Numbered from the stretch's first letter, positions 35,516 to 46,799 are shown. The stretch: DNA of 64,000 bases from Bryum argenteum (GCA_037043015.1 CM073329.1:16756648-16820647); one strand, 5' to 3'. The notes: generated from the letters alone by a model not told the origin. Made by a program: numbers and translations.

Positions 35516-36003
35516 CAACAACTACCCTGCAGGACATACACACAACATTGGCGACCGAGGCACAAAACGGGGAAGAAAATAGCATGGACATAAATGACAA
35601 AGATACACCACCCACGGGCGCCAGGGACACACCTCCCAAGGCACTCAGCAGTCAAGGCATCAGGCCAAGCCAGGCAGAACACCGGGGAGAGAAGCACGAG
35701 CGGGCAAACACAAACCCCGAGGGACACACACAGACTACCAGGAGCCAGACTCGGGGACACGGGGGGGCACCGTCAGAAGACACCAATGTCAGCCCTTGGG
35801 ACTTAGCAGCACAGGGACACTCCTCCGCCTCGGCCATGGCCATGCACATCCCATGTGCATACATCAACCACATCCATGTCACCCATGGCAAAAACCCAGG
35901 GCGTCATAGTCTCGGGGAGTGGCCAATTAATGTCATTATTACCCCCCTGGATCCACCCGAGGCATCATCACCGAATCCGACTCCCGAGGCACCATCACCC
36001 TGT

Positions 36004-36222
36004 CTTTTAAAAGGCACCGCCGCCACGGCCAGATCCATAATCATTCTCACCTCTCTCTCCCAGCAGTCACTGAGAGCGCATACACCGTGGGAGTTCACGG
36101 GGCGTGACCTCATTTTTTCGCCACAGTGCAGGGCTTCTTGTTTTTCGGTGTTTCCACACACCTCGTTGATTTGTAGCTCCGCTCGCCCTCGTGTTTTCCC
36201 CACGTTGCAGGTCTCAGCAGCC
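36004..36222 (+). promoter_or_regulatory. Possible internal promoter or splice acceptor ahead of the extra ORF
   Basis: The sequence cttttaaaaggc at 36004-36015 resembles a TATA box and is followed about 30-45 bases later by a CT-rich initiator-like stretch. Just before the extra ORF, gtgttttccccacgttgcag (36191-36210) is a good 3' splice site, 12 bases upstream of ATG 36223. Either would let the extra ORF be made from a separate mRNA. The reading frame through this segment is open but has no protein-like character. Confidence 0.35.
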
Positions 36223-38619
36223 ATGGCGCGCGGTGCTCCCCGGGAACGAAGGCCGCTGTACATCCCGCTGCAGATTGCGGAGTGGAAAAAATACCCGGAC
36301 GTGGAGTGGCTCACTGACGCGGGGTTGTTTCGCTACGCGAATCACCTGCGAGAAAACATCGACCTTGGGCGATGCAGGGCGTTCATCGCCTCGATGCGGG
36401 AGAGGCAGCAGGAAGATCCCCGCAACATGGAAGTGGCCGGGGTCGTGGAGGGGGTCCTCGTGCGATACTCTCCGAGGTACCTCTACCAGTTTTTTGGCTG
36501 GGATGGCACCGGGGTTACCAGCTGGTCGCCACAGACGAGTAGCTTCCCGCAGCCCGACACCACAGTCTATACCCAGGGGTACCCTGTCAAGACGGGCAAC
36601 AAGTTCGATGTGTATGACATCACCCGCAACAATCCGAGCATGCCCGACCCGTGGTTTGGAAGACTCCGCGGTATCCTCAGCCAGGTATTTTTTCGGAACG
36701 ACTGCAATGCAGTACATCCGGACCAAATGGCACTTTGCGTCATGGCGGGCCGCGGCGAGAAAATCAACTGGGGCAAGCTCGTGGATAGGAATGCCGTCAA
36801 CCAGATTCAAGGCCATGTTCAGAGCGACGAGTACGAGAGCCCAATTGCCCCATTCCTAACACAGTTCATCGGTCACTTCTTGGATTACCACCGAGTGAAC
36901 CACCATCCCTGGGCCATGGGTACATTCCTCGACGTGCAGCGCGAGATAGCAGAGTCTGCACAACCCCACGCCACGCCAACTCACCGGGGCAAACGGCTAC
37001 GCACCGAGGAAGACAATGCGGTGGCAGAGACCCCCATGAAGATGGCCAGTACGTCCACGGCCACGCAATTCGGGCCCCGTACTCAGGAATTCGAGGCACA
37101 CAAGCGCACTATGGAAACGTGCATGGAGGAAATGCTTCATTTCCTCCCACAGCGTGAGCAAAGAAGCAGAGATACCACGGCCAAGTATAAAGATTGGGAG
37201 ACGCGACACAAAACGTCACACAAAGACACGGTGGTGCAAACGACACAGGCCGCGGCTCGCAAATCCGTGGAGGATTACAAGCTGGAGGCCCAGCTCCAGG
37301 CAGATCAACTCCAAGGGCAGATAAACTCCTTGCAAAACCAGCTAGACGCCAGGGACTTGGAGCTACAGGCAGCCACGGAGAGGTCCCGCACCTTCGAGGA
37401 TCAGAGCACCCGGGACAGGGAAAGGATCGAGCGGCTAGACCGACAAACTGCTGAGCTCGTGGCCAAGTGTAAGGCCCTGACCGAGGAGTTAGCCTTCAGA
37501 TCCACGACCCCGTCCTCTAGCACCGTGGATATAGAGATGCTGCAACGCCACCGCCAGGAGGTGGAGACCGCCCGGGAAAACTTCGAAGCCAACAAAGTGG
37601 CTTGGACGAATCAGGCGGCCAGGGTGATAGCCACCACGGCTTATCAAATGCTGCGATCCTCGCCACCCACGTCAGAAGAACCGCCCACGGTATTCCTCGA
37701 GCAGTGCATAGGGGATGCACTCATGGCTTTAGACTTGGAAGGCTCAGATCACAATTGGGGCAGCCAAGGTGAGGCCTTCCTCGGGGAGGATGAGGAGGGG
37801 ACACAACCGCATCCCATGGACGAGCCCGCGCTCACACAGCCACGAACTCACACCCACGAGGAGGACTACGACGTCGACCCAGAGGAACACCCCCACGACC
37901 AACAAACCCATGCACAGACCGAGGACAGGGCCATGGAGGACTCCGGGGAGGGGTTATATCAATTTGACACACAGGTGGGAGAGGAGAGGGTGGACATACC
38001 AGAAGGATTCGCAGAGCAGGAGCAGACGCCACACCAGTCTCCACGGCCGTACACCTTGGTGAATTCACCCCAATACCACCTCCCGGTCCTCTCCCCGCCA
38101 CGGCAGTTTGAATCCCCGGTCAGGCAAAACCCTGATGGAACATATCCATGGCCAAGGCAAGTTGACTCCCCGATCACACACGAGGATCCGTTACCCACAT
38201 TTTCTCCATTGAGGACAAAACCCTCACCGTTGCCGTTAGCCAAGCATAAACAGGCCATCCTCCAAAAGGAGGAACAGGAGGGGTGGAATGTTGAGGACGC
38301 AGACGAGGCAGGGGACGAGGCATCAGAGTCAATGCACTTTGTGCTTCGGTACTTCCACGAACACCCCGACCTCGCCACACACTTCAATGATCCCGACGCC
38401 ACGGGGAGACAATGCCCAGCACGTAACAAGACGCTGGTTTAGGGTTTTTGACGTATACACCCATGCCCTAAACTTCCGCGGAAACCATGTCTTGGTCCAC
38501 AGGGCAGTAGCCGAGGCACTTCGGCGAATTTACAACGGCGAGGAGCCCCCTCGCAGCGATCGACAACTTCCTCGCGAGCAAGCCCGACGGAACAGGAGGC
38601 CCGCACCCACGCGCCGTTA
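36223..38619 (+). CDS. Extra ORF after integrase (additional retroelement protein), frameshifted near its end
   Basis: Starts at the ATG giving [16 protein letters not shown], in a good context (gccATGg). Residues about 1-245 form a globular-looking domain ([47 protein letters not shown]) reminiscent of the putative plant transposon protein domain found in other plant retroelements. Residues about 300-440 are a strong coiled coil ([18 protein letters not shown]). Then comes a long acidic, Pro-rich, His-rich tail and a conserved end ([39 protein letters not shown]). A one-base shift near 38437-38442 puts TAG into the first frame; the conserved end continues in another frame to TAG at 38617-38619. 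A diverged copy at 26.4-26.7 kb lacks this shift. Function unknown. Confidence 0.7.
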
Positions 38620-38651
38620 GAATCCAGCAATTCGAGGACGAATTGCACTCT

Positions 38652-38667
38652 GCGAAGGAGGGCAAAA
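38652..38667 (+). other. Polypurine tract
   Basis: gcgaaggagggcaaaa directly precedes the 3' LTR. The related element at 26.35 kb has agagaggcaaaa in the same place. Confidence 0.8.
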
Positions 38668-39426
38668 TGTTACCCGCCATGGCACCGCGGGTATCATTAC
38701 CGAAGACCAGGGGAGCCACGGGAGACCAAGACATAACAGCGACCACGGGGCTCGAGGCCGAGGGTGCAGTGACAGAGCCACGGACCAAGGCCATGGACAC
38801 AGAACAATTAAGGCAAAAGCCAGCGCGAGGAGGTTAGGTTTTATTATAAGAAGAGAATAGAATTACACATTTGCTAGTCCTGAATCCCACGAATAGTGAT
38901 AGCTCGAGCGCCTTTCGGCTCACCTCTGTAGCCATTCGGCATCCACTAAGTTAATACACATGACTCGCTCCGGTTCTACTCTCTACGCCTGTCTGTTCTC
39001 TAAACCCTTCTTCCCTACTCACCATTCTATTCCTTACACAATCCGTGGCGCCGTGGAACTCCTGTGGCCGAAATACTTGTGGCATCAGGTTCGTCACGCG
39101 GTTGACAGTTGAGGTTGCCAACCCCGCCCCGCCGAAGGATCGCTCCCGCGGAGTGAACACTTGGACCGTGGAAACCTCACCGAGGAGCAGCGCCACGGGA
39201 CTACACTCCGGACTGCATACGGCTTGGGCTCAAACCCCACCATCGGAGAGTTGACTCTCTTCGGCCAATCATTCCCTGAATACAGTGACCGGTCAACGAC
39301 CGGCCGCACCTACCCTGGACCCCGGGACTTCCGTGGTAACAGGGTATCAGCCCGGGTATCTTACACCCGCGTCCTTACCTCGTCTCTGTGCCTCGAACAC
39401 CTCTATGGCTGAAACCCCGGCTAACA
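38668..39426 (+). repeat. 3' LTR of the 29.5-kb gypsy element
   Basis: 759 bp; matches 29523-30281 except for one c/t difference close to the end. Confidence 0.95.
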
Positions 39427-39690
39427 CCTGGCTATCGGAGAGTCCTCCTCTTCTCTGGTTAAGGCCAGGGTTGGCTGGCTGGGCCCTGGTGCTGCTATGC
39501 TCCGGGTTGCCATCCTATGGGTGGTGGCCGGCCGGGGTGGAACAACCCTCCCCGCCATGGGTATGGCCGCTCCTCCGGAACCCGGTCCTGGTGTTCCTCC
39601 ATCCTCTGGCTCGGGGGCAGTGGGTCCTGTCCTCCGCAGTCCTTGCGGCCCTGGTGGGGCTGGTGGTGGCGGTGGGGGAAGTACCCCTAC
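39427..39690. other. GC-rich fragment of unknown origin
   Basis: Gly/Pro-coding, GC-rich sequence with open frames on several strands (for example - strand, Pro-rich, 39421-39729). It does not continue the methyltransferase-like gene in any obvious frame and shares no target duplication with the left flank of the gypsy element. Confidence 0.4.
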
Positions 39691-40984
39691 TGTCGCGCAC
39701 CTCTCCTTGAGGAGTGCCCGCAACACCAAAGGCCCAAGGGGGACACCGGAGTGACGCCCGGGCCTTGGGGTGCCAAGGTGAAGGGAACCTAAGTGGGCCT
39801 AGTGTGGGAGAGGACCCCGGGCGTTGGAGACGCCTCTCACCCACGGAGACTAAGAGCCACGAGGGAATGGACATGAGATTATGGAAGCTCATGTTGCCAC
39901 GATTCCGGAATGCTAAGGAGCACCTCATTTGGAGGTGTGAGCTAAAAGTTATGAGAGTTGGAAGGTTGTGGGACTAAAGGGAGTGCTGTCCAGGGACAGT
40001 GCTGCACTGGGAAGCTGGCCCGGGACTCCCGAATCTTCAGAGGGGCATAACTCCCTCAATACTTGTTGGAATGAGGCAAGTAAGGTGTCTATCGGCATCT
40101 ACTTGACGAGTAGATGTCGATAGAGTGGTCGCTCGTCGCGTTTGGATGCGGGACGAGGTAGATACGAGCCCTGGAAGGTTCGGGAAGTCTCCCGGGGCCT
40201 TCCAGCGGCTAAGGCATTGGGAGATTGGGTGGTCTTCCAAAACTAAGAGGTGTGAGGGTCCAGCCCTTCACCTAGGACCAGGGGGCTGCCGAATCCCACA
40301 GAGTATACTATGGGGAGGGCTGGTCTCCTCCCCACTCCCATGGTGCCTTGGTGGTGACCAAGGTGGGAGTCCCGAGTGGTGTGGCTAGTGTTGGGGCCTC
40401 ACCATGGGGACTCCCAAGCCAAGGTGAGTCCCAATGGGTGGAGCTAGAGTTGGGGCTCCACCATGGGGACTCAAAGTGCAAAATGAGGCACGGTGGGTGG
40501 AGCTAGTGTTGGGGCTTCACCACGGTGGCTCATAAGGACAAGGTGAGTCCCGGTGGGGAGCTAGTGTTGGGGCTTCACCACGGGGACTCATATAGGCAAA
40601 ATGAGGACCATGAGTGCTACCGATGTGGGGTGGTGTCTCACCGCCGGCGTTGTGATTACTTGGTGGCCTTGGGGTCACCATGGTGGTCATGGGCGGTGGT
40701 GAGGAGACACCACCAAGTGCGGTTAGGCCGCGTGGTATGGGAGTGCCACCAAGTTGGGCCTTGGACATAAGTGGAAGTCCGCACCTAACCATTGGCTACC
40801 TACGAAGGGGTTGAGTCCCGGTTGCATGAGTAGGAGGGATTGATAACCAAGCGGTGAGCTTGGTGGTTGGTATGGAGAGCTAACTTTGTGCATGTGGGGG
40901 ATGTGCAGAGTTAGCGCTCCTGACACTTGCTAGAGTTGGGAAAAAGTTGGTGTAAGCTAAGGTGAGCTAGCAAGGGTTGCGACA
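39691..40984 (+). mobile_element. Solo-LTR-like repeat related to the LTR at 45.1 kb
   Basis: Begins TGTCGCGCAC and ends TTGCGACA. Its start (gagtgcccgcaacacca, ggagtgacgccc, caaggtgaag) and end (gagttggg ... gggttgcgaca) align with the 545-bp LTR at 45140-45684, so it is a longer member of the same LTR family, expanded by a 59-bp tandem array. No internal region is attached and the flanks do not match (cctac / acccg). A knuckle-like peptide in a short frame (CYRCGVVSHRRRC) is probably chance. Confidence 0.6.
40384..40618 (+). repeat. Four tandem 58/59-bp units
   Basis: Units start at 40384, 40443, 40502 and 40560 with gctagNgttggggc and contain tcaccaNggNgactca; a more degenerate unit precedes them. 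They lie inside the solo-LTR-like repeat. Confidence 0.85.
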
Positions 40985-41689
40985 ACCCGAGTATTCGTCC
41001 ACGGAGATCATGTGAAGTGCAAGGACAACAATTTCCACCAGTTAGCCAATCCGGATTTGTGCTATCCGGGTACTGTCCTCTCACACCTGTACCCTGTATC
41101 CTGTCCTGGAAAAGGTTACCCGGACAGGAGAAAGGAGGGGGTTTAGTCTTTGTGGTTTATTTTAGCCTCTGTATTCACTTCAGAGGGGTTTTCCCGCGTT
41201 TAGATAAGTGGGGGGAATTAGACCACTTTTCCCGTTGATTAACGTGACCGGAAGGGTCACCGAGACTCTCTCTCTCTCCTTACCCTGTTAGGAACTTCCC
41301 TTATACCTCCCTCTACGCCCGGACTCTAGATCCACGCGCATGTCACAAAGGTCGGTATCCGGTTCTCCTATGGTCCGGTTATCAAAACTCACTACCCGGG
41401 TTAGTGGATTCCGAGTTACTGGACTGGGAGGGTGGTGTGACTGACCCGGAGTTCACCGCTATCACCTAAACACTAACCAGCCTACCCGGACTTCAGCAAT
41501 CCAGGGGGACTCAACCGAGTGCGGCCTCGGGAGCCGGTTAAGCGGCTGGAATCCCTTCCTGGCCGCCGTAATCCTGAATGCTGCACGGATAGGCCGAATA
41601 GGTGCCCTCAGTGAGAAGTGCCGTTCATCGGCCGCACTCCTCTCCTGCCAGCTTCTCTACTCTCCTCACTAACCTCCGTTCAAGGACGG

Positions 41690-43625
41690 TGTCGGGTAGA
41701 GAGAATTAGCCCTAGGAAAACTCTGGGTTTCTGGCTGCACCTAAGTCAGATGAGAAGTAGGAGAAGCAGGAGAAATTATCAAACTATATAAGAAAGTCAT
41801 TGTAAATAACTCAAACAGTATTAAGGATATGTTAAAAGATTAGTATTAATGTGTTAAGTAAACCTTAATTGAGATTAGATTAGCTTAATTAATCATAAGT
41901 GATTAGACAAAAGATTAGTTGACTAAATAGGATTAATTAAAACTTCTAACCTTGATTAGTCTCTAACTGTGATTAGATTAATAAAACAGAGTTAATGCTA
42001 ATTAATTATGATTAGTGTTAACAAACATGATTAAGGTAATTATTTCTAATTACCCTTAACCCTTTAAGGTCCTTACCCTTAGATACCCCGCCCCTTTTCT
42101 ACCCTCTTCTATAAGACCCTTATCCTAGATATACCCTTGGTATACCCTTTGTTAGTTTAAGTAAACTCTAACCGTGGTTTTCCTCTTACTTTGGTTAATC
42201 ACTACACCTTCATACGAAATTAGAATCAAGCAAGCAATATGTTGATAGAAAGCCACTAAAACATACTACAAGCATACCAATTCTCAAGTCTTGAAGGTTA
42301 TCACACAAAACTCTATGGACAGTAGAAGTTAGGCGATCAAATTTTCAAGGCAGCAGACCTTTCTTCACTAAAAAGAGTGCCAACTACACTCAAAAGCTCC
42401 AAAGTTAGTGCGTGATAGCTCTATAGAAAGCTGACAAGTTATATTACAAACCCTCTGAATCTCAATCTCAGAAAGATCACACAAAAGTTATGAGGTCAAA
42501 TCAAAAACGGTCATCTCAAAACCGCTCCCATGTTAAGAGAGGAAGAAACCCTCTCTACTTCAAATCGGCACCACGGCCTCATACTATCTTCAAATCACAC
42601 ACTTGATAGCTTTTTACAAACACAACCTCAAGATGCACAAAACCTTCCAAATATCACACTTAGAAACGGTTTTTGCAAAACGTAGTGACTCCTCGAAGTC
42701 ACGGTAATCAAAAATACATGGCAGCAGACCTCTTTGCACTAAAAAGAGTGTTGCTCCTTCCTCACAAAACGTATGAACTCCCTTGATACCATTTCGGAAA
42801 GCTCTCTTAACACTCTACAACACTCTCAAAACTTAGCAACTCACTCCAAAAACTCAAAACACACTTCTCCTCCAAAGCCAGCAGCTCCCAAGGAGAAAGG
42901 AGAGAGAGAAAGGGGGGGCCACCAAGGCCCATACCATGCCCATGTGGCATCTCTCATGCCATTGGGCATGGATGGTCACCTCCATGCTGCCCCTTATCTC
43001 TTATTATCTCCTTAACTAATGAAATACAAAATACTCTATTCTACTTATTCGGTACCAACCAAATGGTTGGATTTCCACCGAATTATTCTATATATTAACA
43101 TTATGTAAGAAACTCAACATCAACTCCAATCATAAATAAACTAAATGAGTTCCCACTAGGATAATTTCACCCCACCACGTCCTCAGGCTCGTAGTTCCGA
43201 CTCCCGATGGCTGAATAAATCCGCCGCTGCTCGATATACAGTCGCCAAGTCGCGGACTTGGTTGGTTGGCTTGAAAGTCGATGCTGCGTTCTGTCGGTCC
43301 GGGTTCGAACCCCGCTGGACCCGTTGAGCGACACAACCAGCTTGTGAGTTGGCTCTGCTGGCGAGAGTAAACGGCAGGAAATAATGCCACCAACCGGCGC
43401 CCCTACCTCCAGACTGTGACAAGATGCAGTGCCTCCAAGATATAGGCCTGTCACGTAAAATTTATTATCCATCCCTCTAGGCCTATACTGTGGTTCTCAC
43501 CACAAAACATATTTTTAATCTAATAATACACTCATATATTTACCACGTACCAGGTACATGGAAAACTATGAGGTTATCAACTTATATTTAGTTTTTTACA
43601 ACATATAACTGATATCATCACGACA
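41690..43625. mobile_element. 1936-bp insertion with 4-bp target duplication (solo LTR-like)
   Basis: Copy 2 of element X has the uninterrupted sequence caaggacggaaccg; copy 1 has caaggacgg, the insertion, then acggaaccg, giving acgg twice. The insert begins TGTCGGG and ends CACGACA, so TG...CA ends with a TGTCG/CGACA inverted match, as in an LTR. It has no convincing protein. Inside are an AT-rich, ATTAG-rich half, a duplicated segment (gcagcagacct...cactaaaaagagtg near 42352 and 42721) and a pol III B-box-like motif near 43307. Confidence 0.7.
43230..43330 (+). other. tRNA-like B-box segment, possible SINE remnant
   Basis: The motif tccgggttcgaaccccgctgga can form a T-arm-like hairpin (four pairs) with a TTCGAAC loop, and aggcttgaaagtcg-like sequence lies upstream where an A box might be. 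No complete cloverleaf with an acceptor stem can be drawn, so I do not call a tRNA gene. Confidence 0.25.
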
Positions 43626-44028
43626 ACGGAACCGTTACCTCTTGCCCGGGCAGCAAGGGTCCTATGAACTCTGCAAACACCCCGACCCAGCAGACAAGAC
43701 AGGAAAACGAGAAAGATACACAATCAGACACACACACGCACACACACGAGGGAAATGAGAAAGAGGCGTACTTGCACTGGATTAGGGTATTGCAAAATCA
43801 CAAAAAGACCCCGAGGGGGTATCCTTCCCTCGGCTAAGTAACAGATCCTCCCTGGCACTTCAGAAAAGGACAAAATCCTGCGCCAGGGAATCTTTCTAAA
43901 TCCGGCCTTTGCCAGTCTAACGCCGTCATTCTCCTACTGCCATAAAGGCACCGAAATCTAACCTAATCCTCGACCAGATGCATCCGCCAGTAACCCATTC
44001 GGCTCTAGTCCTTCCTGTCACGCTCGTC

Positions 44029-45139
44029 CTACTTCGCAGCTTCGGCAGTCTCGGCGGTCTCAACCTTCTGCGCTCCCAACCCGGGTTGGGAGGTGACCTC
44101 CTCCTCCTCGTTCCCCGTCTCTTGGAGCGCTGGAGCGGTCTCTTCACTCCCAAGGATCTCAGTGTCCCCTGAAGGTATCGGGGCTGAGGTGTCCGGGGGT
44201 ACCTCCCCGATCTCCGGGACCTCGATCAAGTCCTCGGGGATGAGGGGGGCGACCTCCGCGGTCAGCGCCTTCTCGGGAAGGACCTCGCGGTCGGAGGGCT
44301 CCGGTGGAACGGTTAAACCCGGACAGCGAGGTGTCCGCGGCTCCTCTGTTCCCAATCCGGTTGGCCGGGTATCGGCCTCTCCCTCCTGTCCTGGTTGGAT
44401 TGTGGCCTCTTGGGCAGGAATAGGACTCCTGTCCTCGGGGTCCACAGTCCGGACCGGTGAAATGGGGGAGGGATCCCTTCCCCGGGTATCCTCCTCTGCT
44501 ATCCGGGAAGCCTCTCCTTCCACCGGGGTTATGCCTCCCCGGTTTGCCTCTATACTCTCCGGAGCGTCCTTGCAGGGGGAGTGCAAGGCCCCCATCTCCC
44601 TCATGGTCTTCTCCGGGCTCGGGTTTGGTGGCAGGACTGGCTCCTCCATGGCCACGGGATCGGTGTGCTCTTCCTCCTCTGCCCTGTCCTCCTTAGTCAC
44701 TTCGGGGGTACCCTGGATGGGGGTGTCCTCCACTACCGTCAGGGGAGGTGCCTCCCCGGGAAAGGTCCGGGCCATCTCTCCGATGAGTCCTTTCATCTCC
44801 TGGAGAGCTCCTTCCATCCTTTCCGCGGCCTTCTTCATGTACGCCGCCATCCGGGTTGGGAGGTCCGATCCTGAGGCCTGGAATTGGGCGTCGAGCAGCT
44901 GGGCTTTCAGCTGTGCCTCTCCGGGTGCATACAGGAACCTCCTGAGCCCGAAAAGATGCTGCCGAGCGTAACCCTGCTGCTTGGTCAATTCCTCCTCCAG
45001 CTGCTTAATTTCCCGGGCCTGTCGCAGGATGATGAGGGATCCCTCACTGATACTTGCCCGGGCTGCAGCATTTTCGCGGACCAAATCCCTCACCATGTCG
45101 GGGTACCTCTCCACTTGGCCGGTTTGGAGAGCCACGGAT
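44029..45139 (-). CDS. Extra ORF of element X, N-terminus lost
   Basis: About 370 codons open on the - strand from the border of the inserted LTR at 45140 to TAG at 44029. The apparent GTG start at 45135 is only the first possible codon after the break; a stop in the LTR precedes it. The first 170 residues are helix-forming and charged (ENAAARASISEGSLIILRQAREIKQLEEELTKQQ), probably a coiled coil; the remainder is acidic, Pro/Glu/Thr-rich and disordered. Layout (coiled coil plus acidic tail, next to an LTR) parallels the extra ORF of the 29.5-kb gypsy element, though sequences differ. It is not a recognisable gag or env. Confidence 0.5.
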
Positions 45140-45684
45140 TGTCACATCCCTTTCCAAAGGATGCCCGAACACCATGGTGAGCCAAGAGGACCCCGGGAGT
45201 GACGCCCCGGGCTTGGCAAGAGACAAGGTGAAGTGACCAAGGGGAGTCCCGAGCAAACAGCACGCAATGGCGTCGTGCTCGGGACAAACTTGGTGGCGTG
45301 TTCTACATGGTTGCAATCCTTGTTTGAGCACGCACCCATGGGTCCAAAGAACGCGCGATTTGGAGCTGTGAGTCATGAGATATGACTCTCCAAAATTGGA
45401 GCGCGTTCCGGGACACTCCGGGACTCGGGAGTGTTGGTGGGAGTTTTGGGTTGGCATACCCATGTGTTGGTGGGAGTTCCGGGTAATGAGTACTGGATAA
45501 TGAGTTATGGAGTCAAGGTGGGTTGGACACCTTGATTTAGAATGGTGCTAACATTGTGTGTGTGGGGCACATGCAAGTGTTAGCAAAGTCGTGGCCGGTT
45601 GCTACCAACTAAGTGAGCCGTGATTCCGCTACCAAGTAAGGCTCACTAAGAAAAAGAAGAGTTGGAGTAATTAGGGTCGCGACA
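45140..45684 (+). repeat. 5' LTR of element 3
   Basis: Starts TGTCACATCC, ends GGTCGCGACA, 545 bp, directly followed (after ct) by the primer binding site. The 5 bases before it, cggat, would be the target duplication, but the partner is lost. Confidence 0.75.
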
Positions 45685-45686
45685 CT

Positions 45687-45698
45687 TGGTATCAGAGC
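45687..45698 (+). other. Primer binding site (initiator tRNA-Met)
   Basis: TGGTATCAGAGC, the standard complement of the 3' end of plant initiator tRNA-Met, two bases after the LTR end. Confidence 0.92.
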
Positions 45699-45976
45699 AG
45701 GCTACGTAGCGGGATCCAATCAAGAGTAGGATGGCATGAGAGGCCGGAAGCTCTTGCTATGGCCCGAAGTCACGTAGTTAAGCCTTTGTGGCCGGTGATG
45801 CCTCTCATGAGGAGTCTTCTTAAAGTCCATTGGAGGAGCCGGTGGAAATAAAAGAGGACCAAGGGGACCAAAGAGAAGTTGCTAGTTGTGAGGAGGACAC
45901 TCACCATGAGGAGGAAGAAAATCCTTTAAGTCCCATTCCCGGGAACCGAGGCTACAAGAGGTAGGCACAAGATGAA

Positions 45977-46754
45977 ATGTTCCATGAGCTTGTCAAAACT
46001 CTTCAAGTCATGCAACAAGAGATCAAGGAGCTCAAGGGGAGGGCATCAAGCCTTTCCTCCCACAAGTTGTGCAAGACCAACTTGCCCTCTTCCTTCACGG
46101 GATTGGGCAAGGCAAAAAGGTCAAGGACTTCATTGTGGAACTTGAGCTCTACTTTGAGGCTCAAAGGGCTTGTGAAGAGGACAAGATCAACATTTCCGTG
46201 ACCTTCTTGAAAGAGCATGCTCTTTTGTGGTGGACTCGTTTCCGGGATGAGAACGCGGGAGTGGGGAGCAACTTGACTTGGACCGGTTTCAAGGGGATCC
46301 TAGGTGATCGCTTCACCCTAGAGTGCCAAGACATTCGGGATGGCATGGCCCTTGTGCGATTGAAGCAAACGGGCACCTTCCATGCTTTAGTAAGGGATTT
46401 CAATGCACATTTAAATGAGCTCCTGAAGTTGGAAGAATTGGCCGGAAAGGTCATTTTCTTCAATTGACTCAACCATTTGTGTGGAGCGGGCATCATTGAA
46501 AATGCCGAAAGTGCCGGAAACTTGTGCCAAGTTGCTCAAGTTGGCAGAAAGGATTGGTGGCCATGAAGATCACCAAAAGGTCTGGGGAGAGTGGGCCTTC
46601 CAAGGATGGGAAGGACAAGTTTGCCAAGGACAAGACCAAAGATAGGGACAAGTCTTCAAAAGAGACAAGTCACATAACTTGTTACAAATGTGGTGGAAAG
46701 GGCCACATGGCAAAGGATTGCTCTAAACTAAATGGGCAACCTACTCCTTCATAA
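45977..46754 (+). pseudogene. gag of element 3 with zinc knuckle
   Basis: Pieces in shifting frames: HELVKTLQVMQQEIKEL, then the gag core KVKDFIVELELYFEAQRA, HALLWWTRF, FKGILGDRF, FHALVRDFNAHLNELLKLEELAGKV to a stop near 46465, then a Lys-rich region and the knuckle CYKCGGKGHMAKDC at about 46680. At least one frameshift (near 46080) and one stop interrupt it. Confidence 0.75.
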
Positions 46755-46799
46755 GTCCCCAAAGCATCGAAGAGGATGGGCTTGTATTTGAGTATGCAA

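Larger units (their letters stand above)
29523..39426 (+). mobile_element. Complete Ty3/gypsy (Tat-like) LTR retrotransposon, 9.9 kb
   Basis: Two 759-bp LTRs (TGTTACC...CTAACA) differ at one base (t at 30275, c at 39419). Inside, in order: primer binding site, GA microsatellite, gag-protease frame, RT-RNase H frame, integrase, a long extra ORF and a polypurine tract. Protease-RT-RNase H-integrase order is that of Ty3/gypsy. The primer site resembles the tRNA-Asp-type site of Tat/Athila elements, and the additional ORF between integrase and the 3' LTR fits that group. Flanking bases do not form a target duplication (gcact at the left, cctgg at the right). Despite its near-identical LTRs the copy has two nonsense codons, a mutated integrase Asp and a frameshift. 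Confidence 0.95.
40985..45139 (-). mobile_element. Element X, copy 1 (LTR plus end of extra ORF), interrupted twice
   Basis: Bases 40985-41689 plus 43626-44020 match 47568-48620 (copy 2) closely: acccgagtattcg, ccggacaggagaaaggaggggg, then cagcaagggNcctNtgNactctgc through ctgccataaaggcac. In copy 1 a 1936-bp insertion separates the two parts. The adjacent frame on the - strand ends towards this LTR, so the element is taken to lie on the - strand with this as its 3' LTR. Its right side is cut by the LTR at 45140, and the first 70 bases of the LTR are missing at the left. Confidence 0.65.

Noticed and set aside
29518..39431. Target-site duplication of the 29.5-kb gypsy element
   Set aside because: The five bases on either side (gcact and cctgg) differ and no shifted match was found.
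43230..43330. tRNA gene
   Set aside because: Only a T-arm-like B box is present; no acceptor or anticodon stem can be drawn.
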